Source of the DNA: Clostridium caldaquaticum | GTDB taxonomy: Bacteria; Bacillota; Clostridia; Clostridiales; Clostridiaceae | Length of the DNA stretch: 64,000 bases | Direction of reading: 5' to 3' | NCBI RefSeq assembly: GCF_023806125.1 | Contig: NZ_JAMSKT010000002.1 | Coordinates: 1 to 64,000, forward strand | Shown: positions 33,723 through 43,737 of the stretch, in pieces | Position numbering within the stretch: position 1 is the stretch's first letter | Layout of the letters: every line of letters begins with the position of its first letter | The notes under the pieces: model-generated | Database searches by the model: none | What the model was told of the DNA's origin: nothing | What the model saw: only the letters and a program-made list of their open reading frames with translations | Position numbers and translations under genes: made by a program

Positions 33723-35225
33723 ATGCAAAAGGTCTTTAATAAGAATACTATTATTTTGAGTGTTTTACTAATTATATTAGTTGCTATGGCAGCAGGAGGT
33801 TGTATTATGTTTCAAAATAAGAAGGTTATGACTGTTAATGTAGATAATTTCGATGATACCTTTAAAAATCCGTTGAATATAAGTAATATTGGAGATCCGT
33901 TTGTTTTAAAAGCTTCTGATGGAAAGTATTATTTATATGCGACTTCAGCACAGTATGGATTTTACGTGTGGTCTTCCATCAATATGTTAGATTGGACTAA
34001 GATAGGCTATGCTTTTCAAGTAAACGGTGATAACTGGGCTAATAAAGATTTTTGGGCTCCGGAGGTTGTAGAATACAAAGGTAAGTATTACATGTACTAT
34101 AGTGCAAGGTGTAAGGATAATGGAAGCTTAAGAATAGGGGTAGCTGTAAGTGATAGTCCAACTGGTCCCTTTGTAAACCCTGAAAACAAGCCGATGTTTG
34201 ATTTTGGTTATGCTGCAATTGATGCAGATGTAATTGTTGATGAAGATGGCAGAAAATATATGTATTATTCAAGAGACTGTTCGGAAAATATTGTTTCAGG
34301 AAGGCATGAAAGCCATATTTATGGAATAGAACTAAATGATGATATGCTTTCTGTTAAAGGTGAACCAGTACTTTTAATAAAGCCAGATCAGGCTTGGGAG
34401 CTGCAGTCAGGAGAAGGCTGGAGATGGAATGAAGGCCCATTGGTGTTTAAGAAAAATGGAATATACTACATGATGTACTCAGCAAATTTTTATGCTGATA
34501 AAAAGTATGGAATAGGTTATGCAGTTTCAAAGACTCCATTAGGACCTTTTATAAAATATGAAAAAAATCCAATTGTAAGTTATGTTGAAACTGAAGATGA
34601 AATTCTTGTTTCTGGGCCTGGACATAATTCATTAACTTTATCGCCAGATAATAAAGAATATTACATAGTATATCACTCTCATACAGACGCAGTTGTTGGT
34701 GGTGGGAATAGACAAGTATGTATAGATAAGTTAGGTTTTAGAGAAGATGGAACACTATATGTAAATGGGCCTACTATAACACCACAGTTTTTACCTTCAG
34801 GACTGTCAAAATATAAAAATATAGCTATTGAAGCTAAAGTTACTGTAAGTTCAATTAAAGAAGGTTTTAGCGCTGATGGTATAAATGACGGAGAAATAGG
34901 AGTTAATATACAAAGTGAAAAATATGATTGGGTGACAAATAATAAATTTGGGGAATTCATAAAGCTTCAGTTTGATAAGGCTAAAAAGGTTAATAAGTTA
35001 TTTATTTACAATAGTACAAATAGTGAAAAAATGGTTTTATCAGGAAGACTAGAGTTCGATAATGGTTATAAAACTGAAAATATTCAGCTTTCCACTAAGC
35101 CAGGAGAAGCTACAATAGTAAGTTTTGAAGAAATGGACGTAAAATGGATTAAATTTGTTTTGGAGAAAGGTCAAGATAATTCACAGGAAGCAGGCTTATC
35201 TGAAATTATGATTGTTGGGCAATAA
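33723..35225 (+). CDS. GH43-family arabinan-active lipoprotein
   Basis: A 500-residue extracellular enzyme. The signal peptide ends in MAAGGC, a lipobox, so it is tethered to the membrane. The five-bladed propeller has GH43 motifs: the base Asp in IGDPFVLKA, the pKa-modulating Asp in AAIDADVIVDEDG, and the acid Glu in WRWNEGPLVFKK, plus WAPEVVEYKGKYYMYYSA. The last 130 residues (from about 365) look like an F5/8-type C carbohydrate-binding domain (ITVSS..EGFSADGINDG, WIKFVLEKGQ). GH43 lipoproteins cut arabinan or arabinoxylan side chains. The araA-araD-araR genes converge on it, supporting arabinose release, but specificity is inferred. Confidence 0.85.
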   Translation: MQKVFNKNTIILSVLLIILVAMAAGGCIMFQNKKVMTVNVDNFDDTFKNPLNISNIGDPFVLKASDGKYYLYATSAQYGFYVWSSINMLDWTKIGYAFQVNGDNWANKDFWAPEVVEYKGKYYMYYSARCKDNGSLRIGVAVSDSPTGPFVNPENKPMFDFGYAAIDADVIVDEDGRKYMYYSRDCSENIVSGRHESHIYGIELNDDMLSVKGEPVLLIKPDQAWELQSGEGWRWNEGPLVFKKNGIYYMMYSANFYADKKYGIGYAVSKTPLGPFIKYEKNPIVSYVETEDEILVSGPGHNSLTLSPDNKEYYIVYHSHTDAVVGGGNRQVCIDKLGFREDGTLYVNGPTITPQFLPSGLSKYKNIAIEAKVTVSSIKEGFSADGINDGEIGVNIQSEKYDWVTNNKFGEFIKLQFDKAKKVNKLFIYNSTNSEKMVLSGRLEFDNGYKTENIQLSTKPGEATIVSFEEMDVKWIKFVLEKGQDNSQEAGLSEIMIVGQ

Positions 35226-35230
35226 AAATT

Positions 35231-35261
35231 AAGTGCCTTATTTTGAGCAAAATAAGTACTT
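35231..35261 (+). repeat. Hairpin after the GH43 gene
   Basis: AAGTGCCTTATTTT pairs with AAAATAAGTACTT around GAGC. No T-run follows, so it may only protect mRNA or act with the next hairpin. Confidence 0.5.
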
Positions 35262-35265
35262 AAGA

Positions 35266-35302
35266 AGAAAAAAGGATTAGGGCATTAACAACTCTAATCC
35301 TT
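35266..35302 (-). terminator. Intrinsic terminator of araR-araD-araA
   Basis: On the minus strand AAGGATTAG (35302-35294) pairs with CTAATCCTT (35280-35272), followed by a T-run (A-run at 35268-35273 on plus). Confidence 0.8.
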
Positions 35303-35320
35303 AAATATTTCAAAAAATTA

Positions 35321-36808
35321 TTATTTCAACTTCCAAGCTATATCGTTTAATCTTAATTCATTTCTAAGGCTAGCTAATTTAGTATCTTTATTGATATGAA
35401 CAAATTCAATTCCGGTTATTTCAGCCCAGTCAGCTAATTGTTCAGCAGTTACTACATAAGAGAAACTTGTGTGATGGGCTCCACCAGCATATATCCAAGC
35501 CTCAGCTGCTTCTTTTAGTGATGGTTCCGGCTTCCAAAGAACACGAGCTACAGGAAGCTTTGGCATGTCCTTTTCAAGTTTAACTGCATTTACATCGTTA
35601 ACAATGAGACGCATACGTCCGCCTATATCAATTAATGATGCACATACTGCAGCACCTTCTCCGCCGTTAAATACTATACGAGCAGGATCTTCTTTTCCGC
35701 CTATTCCTAGTGGGTGAACTTCAATTCTTGGCTTTGTTGCTGCAAGAGTTGGACATACTTCAAGCATATGAGCTCCAAGAATCATTTCATTGCCTGGCTC
35801 AAAGTGATAAGTGTAGTCTTCCATTATGGAAGTTCCTTTTCCATCAGCCATTATTTTCATTAATCTAACTAAAGCAGCTGTCTTCCAGTCGCCTTCTGGA
35901 CCAAAGCCGTAGCCTTCAGCCATTAAGTGCTGTACTGCAAGTCCTGGTAGCTGTTTTAAACCAGTAAGAGTTTGAAAGTTTGTTGTAAAAGCAGAGAAGT
36001 TTCCTTCTTCTAAGAACTTTCTTAAACCAACTTCGATTTTAGCCTGGTAACGAACTGCTTCAAGTTTTTCTCCACTCTTTACATCTTCTGCAAAATCATA
36101 TAATTTTGCGTACTCTGCCATAAGAGCATCTATTTCTTCTTCTGTAACTTTATCAACATATTCTACAAGGTCTCCAATTCCATAACCATTTACAGACCAG
36201 CCAAATTTAATTTCAGCTTCTACTTTATCTCCTTCGGTAACGGCAACATCTCTCATGTTATCTCCAAAACGAGCAACTTTTATGCTGCTGCTTTCTGTAA
36301 AGGCTGCAGCAGTACGCATCCAAACACCAATACGGTTTACAACTTCAGTGTCCTGCCAGTGTCCTACTACAACTTTTCTAGGCATTCTAAGTCTGGCACC
36401 GATGAATCCATATTCACGGTCTCCGTGAGCAGATTGGTTAAGGTTCATAAAATCCATATCTATATTGCTCCAAGGAATATCACGGTTATATTGTGTATGA
36501 AGATGTAAAAGCGGTTTTCTAAGTTCAGTAAGTCCAGAAATCCACATTTTTGCAGGTGAGAAAGTGTGCATCCAAGTTATGATACCAGCACAGTTCTCAT
36601 TTGAATTTGCTTCGATGCAAAGTTTTCTTATATCTGAAGAGTTAGTTAAAACAGGCTTGAAAACAACTTTAAAAGGTATATTTACATCCTCGTCTAAAGC
36701 TGCTGCTATTTCAGTGGAATGTTTAGCAACCTGTTCTAATGTTTCAGGTCCATAAAGATGCTGGCTTCCTGTCACAAACCAAAATTCATAAGGTCTTAAT
36801 TTTATCAT
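35321..36808 (-). CDS. araA: L-arabinose isomerase
   Basis: The 495-residue enzyme converts L-arabinose to L-ribulose in the cytoplasm with Mn2+. It opens with the typical [22 protein letters not shown] (given in parts: [22 protein letters not shown]) and has [29 protein letters not shown] with the active-site Glu, and MEDYTYHFE and MLEVCP segments that bind metal. Length equals the family's. It is the last gene of araR-araD-araA, with an AGGAGG site 52 bases after araD. Confidence 0.97.
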   Translation of the reverse strand: MIKLRPYEFWFVTGSQHLYGPETLEQVAKHSTEIAAALDEDVNIPFKVVFKPVLTNSSDIRKLCIEANSNENCAGIITWMHTFSPAKMWISGLTELRKPLLHLHTQYNRDIPWSNIDMDFMNLNQSAHGDREYGFIGARLRMPRKVVVGHWQDTEVVNRIGVWMRTAAAFTESSSIKVARFGDNMRDVAVTEGDKVEAEIKFGWSVNGYGIGDLVEYVDKVTEEEIDALMAEYAKLYDFAEDVKSGEKLEAVRYQAKIEVGLRKFLEEGNFSAFTTNFQTLTGLKQLPGLAVQHLMAEGYGFGPEGDWKTAALVRLMKIMADGKGTSIMEDYTYHFEPGNEMILGAHMLEVCPTLAATKPRIEVHPLGIGGKEDPARIVFNGGEGAAVCASLIDIGGRMRLIVNDVNAVKLEKDMPKLPVARVLWKPEPSLKEAAEAWIYAGGAHHTSFSYVVTAEQLADWAEITGIEFVHINKDTKLASLRNELRLNDIAWKLK

Positions 36809-36860
36809 AGTAAATTCCTCCTAAATTGATTTAATAATTTATGTATTAAATTTAAAGTTT

Positions 36861-37550
36861 TTATTTTTGTCCATAATATGCATTTGCACCATGTTTCCTT
36901 AAAAAGTGCTTATCTAAAAGTACCTGATTTACTGGGCTTATACCAGGTGTTAAAGCACAGGTATGATAAGCCATCATAGCAACTTCATCAAGAACTACTG
37001 CATTGTGAACTGCTTCATGAGCATCTTTACCCCAAGTAAAAGGTCCATGATTGTTTACAAGTACTCCTGGAATGTATATAGGATTTTTACCTATAAAAGT
37101 TTCAACTATGACATCTCCTGTATTCTTTTCATATTCACCTTTAATTTCTTCATCAGTCATTTTTCTTGTACATGGAATTTCTCCATAATAGTAATCTGCA
37201 TGAGTAGTTCCAAGAGCAGGTATACCTTTTCCAGCTTGAGCCCAAATTGTAGCCCATCTTGAGTGAGTATGTACTATACCGCCAACTTCTTTAAAGTTTT
37301 TATAAAGAACAAGGTGAGTTGGAGTATCGGAAGAAGGGTTTAATTTTCCCTCGATTTTATTTCCGTCTAAATCTACTACTACTAAGTGTTCAAGCTTAAG
37401 TTCCTCATAAGGAACTCCACTGGGTTTTATAACAACTAAGTTATTTTTCCTGTCTATTGCACTTACATTACCCCAAGTATAAGTAACTAAGTTTCTTTTA
37501 GGAAGCTCAAGATTAGCTTCTAATACTGCTCTTTTTAATTGTTCTAACAT
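36861..37550 (-). CDS. araD: L-ribulose-5-phosphate 4-epimerase
   Basis: The 229-residue class II aldolase-type enzyme interconverts L-ribulose-5-phosphate and D-xylulose-5-phosphate. The zinc histidines are in [12 protein letters not shown] and the catalytic region in [19 protein letters not shown]; the phosphate-binding loop is TWGNVSAID and PSGVPYEEL. Length fits AraD. It lies 6 bases after araR in the same operon and passes product to the transaldolase-transketolase genes divergent from araR. The gene for the intervening ribulokinase step is not in the window. Confidence 0.96.
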   Translation of the reverse strand: MLEQLKRAVLEANLELPKRNLVTYTWGNVSAIDRKNNLVVIKPSGVPYEELKLEHLVVVDLDGNKIEGKLNPSSDTPTHLVLYKNFKEVGGIVHTHSRWATIWAQAGKGIPALGTTHADYYYGEIPCTRKMTDEEIKGEYEKNTGDVIVETFIGKNPIYIPGVLVNNHGPFTWGKDAHEAVHNAVVLDEVAMMAYHTCALTPGISPVNQVLLDKHFLRKHGANAYYGQK

Positions 37551-37556
37551 TTAATG

Positions 37557-38648
37557 TCAACTCCTTACATATATTTTTGTACTTTCTCGTACAATTAGTT
37601 CAGGTTTCATTTTTAAGTCGTAGTAGTCTTTTGTTCTATTAATAATGTTGATGATTGCTTTAGCAGCCTCTTCGCCAAGTTTTTCCTTAGGGTGAGCTAC
37701 AGTAGTGAGTTTAGTCTGGGAAACTAAGGCTAGTTGAGAATCATCAAAACTTACAAGAGATAAATTTTCAGGAATATTTAATTTCTTTTCCCTTATCATA
37801 TCCATAACTTTAATGGAAACCTCATCGTTATAACAAACTATAGCAGAGCAATCTGTAAGCAGGTTGTTAAATTGAACTGACTGAGGTTTAAAGTTAGCCT
37901 CCATATCAGAGGTTTCAAACCAGAGTATTCTTGAATCCGAGCTTCTAAGATTAGCATCTAAATGAGCTTTTTGAAAGCCTGCAAATCTATAGTGTCCTTG
38001 TATATCATCAATTTTGAAAATTCCAGCTATATTTACATGACCTAAGTCTATAAGATGCTTTGTCGCTAAGTAACCTGCCTCTACATCATCTTCAACAATA
38101 AATGAATAATTAAGCTCTTTATAACAGCCATGAATAAAAAGTATTGGTATGCCTAAATTGCTGAACTTTTCATATAAATCAATGTTAGGGTTAGGTAAAG
38201 CACTTTTTGTAGGTTCAACGATTAGTGCTGCAATATTCTGATTAGCAAAATTTTCTAGGCACAGTCTTTCTTTTTCATGTTGATTATATGTGCAGCTTAG
38301 TGATATATTGTAACCATTTACTGACAACACGCTATCTATCCCACGTATAATAGAAGGAAAGATATAATCATTTAAATAGGTAGTTATGACTCCGATGGTT
38401 TTCGAAGTGTTAACGGTTTCTTCAGGTGACCTATTTACAAAGGTACCTTTTCCTTGAACTTTATAGAGCCAACCTTCGTTTACAAGTTCACCTAAGGCTT
38501 GTCTAACTGTATGTCTGCTAATTTCAAATTTTTCAGCTAGTACGTTTTCTGAGTAGATCTTTTCTCCTACTTTTATTTTGTGTGATTGTATAGCTTCCAC
38601 TATATATTCTTTAAGTTTTTGGTATTTTGGTTTTTCTGTTTCTATCAT
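37557..38648 (-). CDS. araR: Arabinose operon repressor AraR (GntR/LacI chimera)
   Basis: A 363-residue regulator with an N-terminal GntR-type winged helix (residues 5-70: VGEKIYSENVLAEKFEISRHTVRQALGELVNEGW, in parts LAEKFEISRHTVRQALGELV) and a LacI-type periplasmic-binding-like effector domain (80-363: TIGVITTYLNDYIFP, SLVSFDDSQLA, TTVAHPKEKLGEEAAK). This chimera is the AraR architecture: L-arabinose binding releases it from operators. It is the first gene of its own operon, and three operator-like palindromes lie in the region upstream of it, one over its own -35. Confidence 0.95.
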   Translation of the reverse strand: MIETEKPKYQKLKEYIVEAIQSHKIKVGEKIYSENVLAEKFEISRHTVRQALGELVNEGWLYKVQGKGTFVNRSPEETVNTSKTIGVITTYLNDYIFPSIIRGIDSVLSVNGYNISLSCTYNQHEKERLCLENFANQNIAALIVEPTKSALPNPNIDLYEKFSNLGIPILFIHGCYKELNYSFIVEDDVEAGYLATKHLIDLGHVNIAGIFKIDDIQGHYRFAGFQKAHLDANLRSSDSRILWFETSDMEANFKPQSVQFNNLLTDCSAIVCYNDEVSIKVMDMIREKKLNIPENLSLVSFDDSQLALVSQTKLTTVAHPKEKLGEEAAKAIINIINRTKDYYDLKMKPELIVRESTKIYVRS

Positions 38649-38699
38649 TAAAATCTACACCTGCTTATCTTATTGTGTTTATACTATAATTATCAGTAT

Positions 38700-38712
38700 T
38701 TGTATAATACAA
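38700..38712. promoter_or_regulatory. Possible third AraR operator near araR start site
   Basis: TTGTATAATACAA is a 13-base perfect palindrome sharing the TTGTA/TACAA ends of the clear operators. It overlaps the -10 edge and start region of the araR promoter. It is weaker than the other two as it lacks the GTACGTAC core. Confidence 0.45.
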
Positions 38713-38740
38713 TTATATCACCTGTTGCTTGTACGTACAA
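38712..38740 (-). promoter_or_regulatory. Sigma-A promoter of araR-araD-araA
   Basis: On the minus strand TTGTAC (38740-38735), 17-base spacer, TATAAT (38717-38712). The -35 is embedded in the AraR operator, so bound repressor would block RNA polymerase. Confidence 0.75.
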
Positions 38741-38741
38741 G
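38728..38741. promoter_or_regulatory. AraR operator, araR side
   Basis: CTTGTACGTACAAG is a perfect 14-base palindrome with the GTACGTAC core of Firmicute AraR boxes. It covers the araR -35. Confidence 0.88.
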
Positions 38742-38880
38742 TGAAAATATATTATATTTTTTATTTTTTTAGAAGTATTATTGATAATTATTTGATTATA
38801 CATGAAGAATATCAATAAAATCACTGCATGACAATGATTTTAATATTAATAATTTTAGCTGTAAAAGTTTTAAAATAATA

Positions 38881-38909
38881 TTGAAATCTAAAGAGAAAAA
38901 GCTTACAAT
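38881..38909 (+). promoter_or_regulatory. Sigma-A promoter of the transaldolase operon
   Basis: TTGAAA (38881-38886), 17-base spacer, TACAAT (38904-38909). The start site would be near 38916, just before the second AraR operator and about 227 bases upstream of the first start codon. Confidence 0.65.
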
Positions 38910-38928
38910 TATGCTGTGCAATTTATAC

Positions 38929-38940
38929 ATGTACGTACAA
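38929..38940. promoter_or_regulatory. AraR operator, transaldolase side
   Basis: ATGTACGTACAA shares the GTACGTAC core and TACAA arm with the operator at 38728. It lies about 13 bases downstream of the predicted start site, a repressing or roadblock position. Confidence 0.8.
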
Positions 38941-39052
38941 CTATTAAAATAAAGTTTAAAAATGAATTGTTAAATAAATAAATTGGAATGATATAAAATA
39001 ATATAAAAGGTATGTACTCACGTGGAATAAAGTGTTAAAATAATTAAGGGAT

Positions 39053-39066
39053 ATAGAAACGTTTGA
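39053..39066 (+). promoter_or_regulatory. Possible CcpA (cre) site in the leader
   Basis: ATAGAAACGTTTGA contains the AAACGTTT core of cre sites but lacks the outer TG and CA. A second partial match, TGCAAACGTATATT, begins at 39095. Catabolite control of pentose genes is usual, but both matches are imperfect. Confidence 0.35.
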
Positions 39067-39142
39067 GGAAGCCAACAATTTTTTATAGAGCTGCTGCAAA
39101 CGTATATTATAAATATATTTTATTAAAGGGAGGACTATAAAG

Positions 39143-39790
39143 ATGAAACTATTTATTGACACTGCTAATGTAGACGAGATTAGAGAAGCCAATGATATGG
39201 GGATTATTTGTGGAGTAACTACGAACCCATCTTTAATAGCTAAGGAAGGAAGAGACTTTAATGAAGTTATAAAAGAAATAACTTCAATTGTTGATGGACC
39301 AATTAGTGGAGAAGTTATAAGTCTTGAAGCCGAGGGAATGATAAAAGAGGGAAGAGAAATAGCTAAAATTCATAAAAACATGGTTGTTAAAATACCAATG
39401 ACTGCTGAAGGCCTTAAAGCTGTAAAGGTATTATCAAGCGAAGGTATAAAAACTAATGTAACACTTATATTTACTCCGTCACAAGCTTTACTAGCAGCAA
39501 GAGCAGGGGCAACTTATGTAAGTCCTTTCCTTGGAAGATTAGATGATATAGCAACTCCTTCTATGGAGCTTATAGAAAAAATCGTTCAAATATTTAAAAT
39601 ACATAATATCCCAACTGAAATTATTACAGCAAGTACAAGAAACCCAATTCATGTTCAAGAAGCAGCAGCAGCAGGTTCACATATTGCTACTGTTCCATTT
39701 GCAGTAATTAAGCAAATGCTAAAGCACCCATTAACAGACAGCGGTATTGAAAAATTTATGAAAGATTGGAATGCAGCATTTAACAAATAA
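39143..39790 (+). CDS. tal: Transaldolase (TalC/FSA-type)
   Basis: The 215-residue protein is of the short transaldolase/fructose-6-phosphate aldolase class. [17 protein letters not shown] is the typical opening, the Schiff-base Lys is in [16 protein letters not shown], and [13 protein letters not shown] and [12 protein letters not shown] are conserved substrate-site segments. It shuttles a dihydroxyacetone unit between sedoheptulose-7-phosphate and glyceraldehyde-3-phosphate. It begins a tal-tkt-galM run behind an AraR-operated promoter, with a GGGAGG site and a 14-base gap to tkt. Confidence 0.94.
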   Translation: MKLFIDTANVDEIREANDMGIICGVTTNPSLIAKEGRDFNEVIKEITSIVDGPISGEVISLEAEGMIKEGREIAKIHKNMVVKIPMTAEGLKAVKVLSSEGIKTNVTLIFTPSQALLAARAGATYVSPFLGRLDDIATPSMELIEKIVQIFKIHNIPTEIITASTRNPIHVQEAAAAGSHIATVPFAVIKQMLKHPLTDSGIEKFMKDWNAAFNK

Positions 39791-39804
39791 TAGGAGGAAT
39801 ACAT

Positions 39805-41781
39805 ATGAGCAACATTGACAATTTAGCAGTAAATTCCATAAGAATACTTTCAGCAGAAGGAGTAGAAAAAGCAAAGTCTGGTCACCCAGGACTTCCAATG
39901 GGAGCAGCACCAATGGCGTATGCTTTATGGTCAAAAAATATGAAGCATAATCCAGCTAATGCTAAATGGGCAGATAGAGATAGATTTATACTATCAGCAG
40001 GACATGGCTCCATGCTTTTATATTCTCTATTACATTTATTTGGTTATGGACTTACAATTGACGACTTAAAAAACTTTAGACAAAAGGGAAGTAAAACTCC
40101 AGGACATCCGGAATACGGTCACACTGTAGGTGTAGAAATAACAACAGGACCTCTAGGTCAAGGTCAGGCTAATGGAGTTGGTATGGCTTTAGCTGAAAGC
40201 TATCTTGCGGCTAAATTCAACAGACCAGGTTTTGAAATAGTAAATCACTATACATATGCACTTTCCGGAGATGGAGATATGATGGAAGGTATAACTGGTG
40301 AAGCAGCTTCACTTGCTGGTACTCTAGGTCTTGGAAAGCTTATTGTATTATATGACTGCAATAACATATCTATAGAAGGACATACTGATATAGCATTTAG
40401 AGAAAATGTAGGAGCTAGGTACGCTTCTTATGGCTGGCAGATTCTAAATGTAGAAGATGGCAATGATGTAGATGCTATTAGTGCTGCTATTGAAGAAGCT
40501 AAAAAAGATACTACAAAGCCTAGCTTAATTATTATAAAAACTGAAATAGGCTATGGTTCTCCAAAGAGTGGTACTGCATCAGTTCACGGCGAACCATTGG
40601 GAGCTGAAAATCTTAAGAAAACTAAAGAATTTTTAAAATGGACTTATGAAGAAGAATTCCATGTGCCTCAAGAAGTAAGAGATTATATGGAAACTTTAAA
40701 AGAAGCGGGAAGAAAAGCTGAAGAAGATTGGAATAAACTATTTGAAGCTTATAAGAAAGAATACCCAGAGCTTGCAAAAGAGTGGGAAGTATGGCACAGC
40801 AGTGAGCTTCCAGTAGATATTTTAAATAATGAAGATTTCTTTAAGTTCAGTGGAAAGATGGCTACAAGAGCTTCTTCAGGAGAAGTTATAAATAGATTGG
40901 CTAAGCTTATTCCAAACTTAATTGGAGGTTCCGCAGACCTTGCACCTTCAAACAAGACTTATATGAATGGTAAAGGGGATTTTTCACTTGAGGATAGAAC
41001 AGGAGCTAATCTTCACTTTGGAGTAAGAGAGCATGCTATGGCAGCTATTGCTAATGGAATCGCTGCACATGGAGGACTAAGAATATTTGTATCTACATTC
41101 TTTGTATTCTCTGACTATATGAAGGCATCTATGAGACTTTCAGCATTAATGAAGCTTCCTGTTGTGTATGTTTTAACTCACGATAGTATAGGAGTAGGTG
41201 AAGATGGACCAACTCATGAGCCTATAGAGCAGCTTATTTCACTTAGAAGCATACCAAATATGCATGTTTATAGACCAGCTGATTCTAAGGAAACTGCATA
41301 TGCTTGGTATTCTGCAATAAATAGAAAAGATGGTCCTACATCTTTAATACTTTCAAGACAAAACTTACCGTTATATGAGGAAACATCAAAGGAAGCGTTA
41401 AAGGGAGCTTATATACTTAAAGACAGTGAAAAAGAAACTCCAGATGTAATACTTATGGCTACAGGTTCTGAGGTAGAACTAATATATGAAGCTTCTAAAG
41501 TATTGAAAGAAAAGGGAGTAGATGCAAGAGTAGTAAGTATGCCTTCTTGGGAAGTATTTGAAGCTCAAAGTGCAGAGTACAAAGAAAGCGTTCTTCCTAA
41601 AGCTGTAACAAAGAGATTGGCTGTAGAGGCTGGTTCTTCTTTTGGATGGCATAAATATACCGGTTCCTTTGGAGATATAATTTCAATAGATACTTTTGGT
41701 GCTTCTGCTCCAGGAGAAATACTGTTTAAAGAATTCGGATTTACTGTAGAAAATGTGGTAGAAAAGGCTTTAAAATTATAA
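39805..41781 (+). CDS. tkt: Transketolase
   Basis: The 658-residue thiamine-diphosphate enzyme transfers two-carbon units between pentose, erythrose and hexose phosphates. The N-terminal domain has [19 protein letters not shown] and the ThDP/metal motif [18 protein letters not shown] followed by [14 protein letters not shown]; the middle domain has the transketolase signature [19 protein letters not shown] and [18 protein letters not shown]; the C-terminal domain follows. Length is standard. Co-transcription with tal behind AraR operators ties it to pentose use. The hairpin at 41801 may reduce readthrough into galM. Confidence 0.97.
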   Translation: MSNIDNLAVNSIRILSAEGVEKAKSGHPGLPMGAAPMAYALWSKNMKHNPANAKWADRDRFILSAGHGSMLLYSLLHLFGYGLTIDDLKNFRQKGSKTPGHPEYGHTVGVEITTGPLGQGQANGVGMALAESYLAAKFNRPGFEIVNHYTYALSGDGDMMEGITGEAASLAGTLGLGKLIVLYDCNNISIEGHTDIAFRENVGARYASYGWQILNVEDGNDVDAISAAIEEAKKDTTKPSLIIIKTEIGYGSPKSGTASVHGEPLGAENLKKTKEFLKWTYEEEFHVPQEVRDYMETLKEAGRKAEEDWNKLFEAYKKEYPELAKEWEVWHSSELPVDILNNEDFFKFSGKMATRASSGEVINRLAKLIPNLIGGSADLAPSNKTYMNGKGDFSLEDRTGANLHFGVREHAMAAIANGIAAHGGLRIFVSTFFVFSDYMKASMRLSALMKLPVVYVLTHDSIGVGEDGPTHEPIEQLISLRSIPNMHVYRPADSKETAYAWYSAINRKDGPTSLILSRQNLPLYEETSKEALKGAYILKDSEKETPDVILMATGSEVELIYEASKVLKEKGVDARVVSMPSWEVFEAQSAEYKESVLPKAVTKRLAVEAGSSFGWHKYTGSFGDIISIDTFGASAPGEILFKEFGFTVENVVEKALKL

Positions 41782-41800
41782 TTTATAAATTTATATTTAT

Positions 41801-41838
41801 ATAGATATCCAATTTAATATTGGATATCTATAATTTTT
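41801..41838 (+). terminator. Hairpin between tkt and galM
   Basis: ATAGATATCCAAT (41801-41813) is perfectly complementary to ATTGGATATCTAT (41819-41831), followed by AATTTTT. It could be a full or partial terminator; no separate galM promoter is evident. Confidence 0.7.
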
Positions 41839-41854
41839 AATGGGAGGGTATTAA

Positions 41855-42916
41855 ATGAGCATTACTAAAAGATTTTATGACAATTCAGCTGCAGGGACTT
41901 TAGTACATATATTTACTCTTAAGAATTCAAAAGGAACTACAGTTAAGATAACAAACTTTGGAGGAATAGTAACTTCCCTTATGGTTCCAGATAAAAATGG
42001 TAACTTTGAAGATATTGTACTTGGCTATGACAAGCTTTCAGATTATGAAAAGAAGGGACCATATTTTGGTGCAGTTATAGGCCGCTATGCAAATAGAATA
42101 GGAAACGCTTGCTTTGAACTTAACGGAGCAGAGTATAGGTTGGATAAAAATGAAGGAGAAAATCATCTTCATGGAGGATTTATAGGTTTTGATAAGGTTG
42201 TATGGAATGCTGAAATTGTGACTAGGAACGGAGCTGAAGCTTTGGAACTTGTCTATAGAAGCAAGGATGGTGAAGGAGGATTCCCAGGTAACCTTGATGT
42301 TAAAGTTACATATTCCTTAACAGAGGATAATGCTCTTGTAATCGATTATTATGCTGTTTCTGATAAAGATACTGTAGTTAACCTGACAAATCATTCTTAT
42401 TTTAATTTAGCAGGACATGCATCTGGTAATATCTTAAGCCAAAAGCTTATGATAAATGCTGATAAATTCACCCCTGTAGATAAGGCTTCTATTCCAACAG
42501 GAGAACTTGTAGATGTAAAAGGAACTCCGATGGATTTTACAAAAATGAAGACTATAGGACAGGATATAAATGCTGATTTTGAGCAAATAATTTTCACTAA
42601 AGGCTATGATCACAATTGGGTGCTTAATACTAATGGTAACCTTAAAGAAAAAGCGGCTGAAGTAATTGATGAGAAAAGTGGCAGAGTCATGGAGGTTTAT
42701 ACAACTAAACCAGGGGTACAGCTATATACCGCTAATTTCTTAGATGGTTCAGAGATAGGTAAAGGGGGAGTGCCTTACTATAAAAATGCAGCTCTATGTC
42801 TTGAAACACAGTATTTTCCTGATTCTGTAAATAAAAAGAACTTTCCATCTGCAGTACTTAAAGCAGGAGAGAAATATAATCATACTACCATATATAAGTT
42901 TGCTGTATTAAAATAA
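41855..42916 (+). CDS. galM: Aldose 1-epimerase (mutarotase)
   Basis: A 353-residue enzyme that interconverts alpha and beta anomers of galactose, arabinose and related sugars. Active-site residues are seen in NHLHGGFIGFDKVVW (general acid His), NLTNHSYFNLAGH (second His) and CLETQYFPDSVN (catalytic Glu). The N-terminal FGGIVTSLMVPDKNG...IVLGYDKL is typical. It follows tkt in the same direction; in an arabinose context it supplies the anomer used by AraA. No signal peptide. Confidence 0.94.
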   Translation: MSITKRFYDNSAAGTLVHIFTLKNSKGTTVKITNFGGIVTSLMVPDKNGNFEDIVLGYDKLSDYEKKGPYFGAVIGRYANRIGNACFELNGAEYRLDKNEGENHLHGGFIGFDKVVWNAEIVTRNGAEALELVYRSKDGEGGFPGNLDVKVTYSLTEDNALVIDYYAVSDKDTVVNLTNHSYFNLAGHASGNILSQKLMINADKFTPVDKASIPTGELVDVKGTPMDFTKMKTIGQDINADFEQIIFTKGYDHNWVLNTNGNLKEKAAEVIDEKSGRVMEVYTTKPGVQLYTANFLDGSEIGKGGVPYYKNAALCLETQYFPDSVNKKNFPSAVLKAGEKYNHTTIYKFAVLK

Positions 42917-42988
42917 TTAAATATATGATATATTTAATTAAGTAAAAGTTCAAAAAATATAAAAGACAAGCTAAACGGAGTGGGGTTT

Positions 42989-43618
42989 ATGGTTAATTTT
43001 AAGAGTATGAGCAGAAAAGAAAAAATAGAATATATATGGGACTACTATAAGCTTCATATTTTTGGAGGGTTAATTTTAATATTTTTTATAGGTTCCTTTA
43101 TACATGCTCAAGTTACAAGTGTTGAGTATGTTGCTAATTTAACAATAGTTGCAGGGATTACAGATGAAAATAAAAGGGAGAATGCTGAGAAGTCCATTAC
43201 CAATCTTACAGTTAAAAGCGGAGAAAAAAGAAAACAAGCTTTTATAGATGTTATTCCTATAGTAGATCCTCAAAATCCACAACCAGAGCTTTTGCAAAAG
43301 CTTACTGTTAAAATAGCAACTAAAGAAATAGATGTAATAGTTTTGGATAAGAGTATATTCCAATCTTTAATAAAACAAGAGGCTTTTCTAAGATTAGACA
43401 GTAATTATGGATTAGAACTGACTTCTATAAAAAATGAAAAAATTGAAGCTGTAAATAATCAAAATAATAAAGCTATCTATGCTGTAAGTGCTGAAGGGAT
43501 AAAAATTCTTGAAGATATGGGAGTTGACACTAAAAATAAAGTGTTGGCAATTATGAGCAATTCACAACATAGAGAAAATGCGATAATAATATTTAAATGG
43601 CTTTTAGGTATTAAATAA
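42989..43618 (+). CDS. Membrane-anchored protein of unknown function
   Basis: A 209-residue protein with a basic N-terminus (SMSRKEKIEYIWDYYKLHI), one transmembrane segment (FGGLILIFFIGSFIHA, residues 25-41) and a soluble extracytoplasmic domain of about 165 residues. I do not recognise a family. The GTG opening the frame at 42980 overlaps the GGAG site, so ATG 42989 is preferred. The alternating hydrophobic pattern (IATKEIDVIVLDKSIFQSLIKQEAFLRLDS) hints at a mixed alpha/beta fold. It follows galM by 72 bases and ends at a strong terminator; a link to arabinose use is not evident. Confidence 0.65.
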   Translation: MVNFKSMSRKEKIEYIWDYYKLHIFGGLILIFFIGSFIHAQVTSVEYVANLTIVAGITDENKRENAEKSITNLTVKSGEKRKQAFIDVIPIVDPQNPQPELLQKLTVKIATKEIDVIVLDKSIFQSLIKQEAFLRLDSNYGLELTSIKNEKIEAVNNQNNKAIYAVSAEGIKILEDMGVDTKNKVLAIMSNSQHRENAIIIFKWLLGIK

Positions 43619-43620
43619 TA

Positions 43621-43660
43621 AACCAGTCTAGTTTTCAATATTGAGAACCAGACTGGTTTT
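43621..43660 (+). terminator. Strong intrinsic terminator
   Basis: AACCAGTCT (43621-43629) pairs with AGACTGGTT (43650-43658); an inner GTTTTCAAT/ATTGAGAAC stem extends it. Followed by TT and a later T-run. Confidence 0.8.
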
Positions 43661-43737
43661 CAAATTTTAAATTTTAAACTTTAGAACTAGATGGTGCAAA
43701 GCTTAAAATAACTTGCTTGTGTATAAAAAATCTAAGT

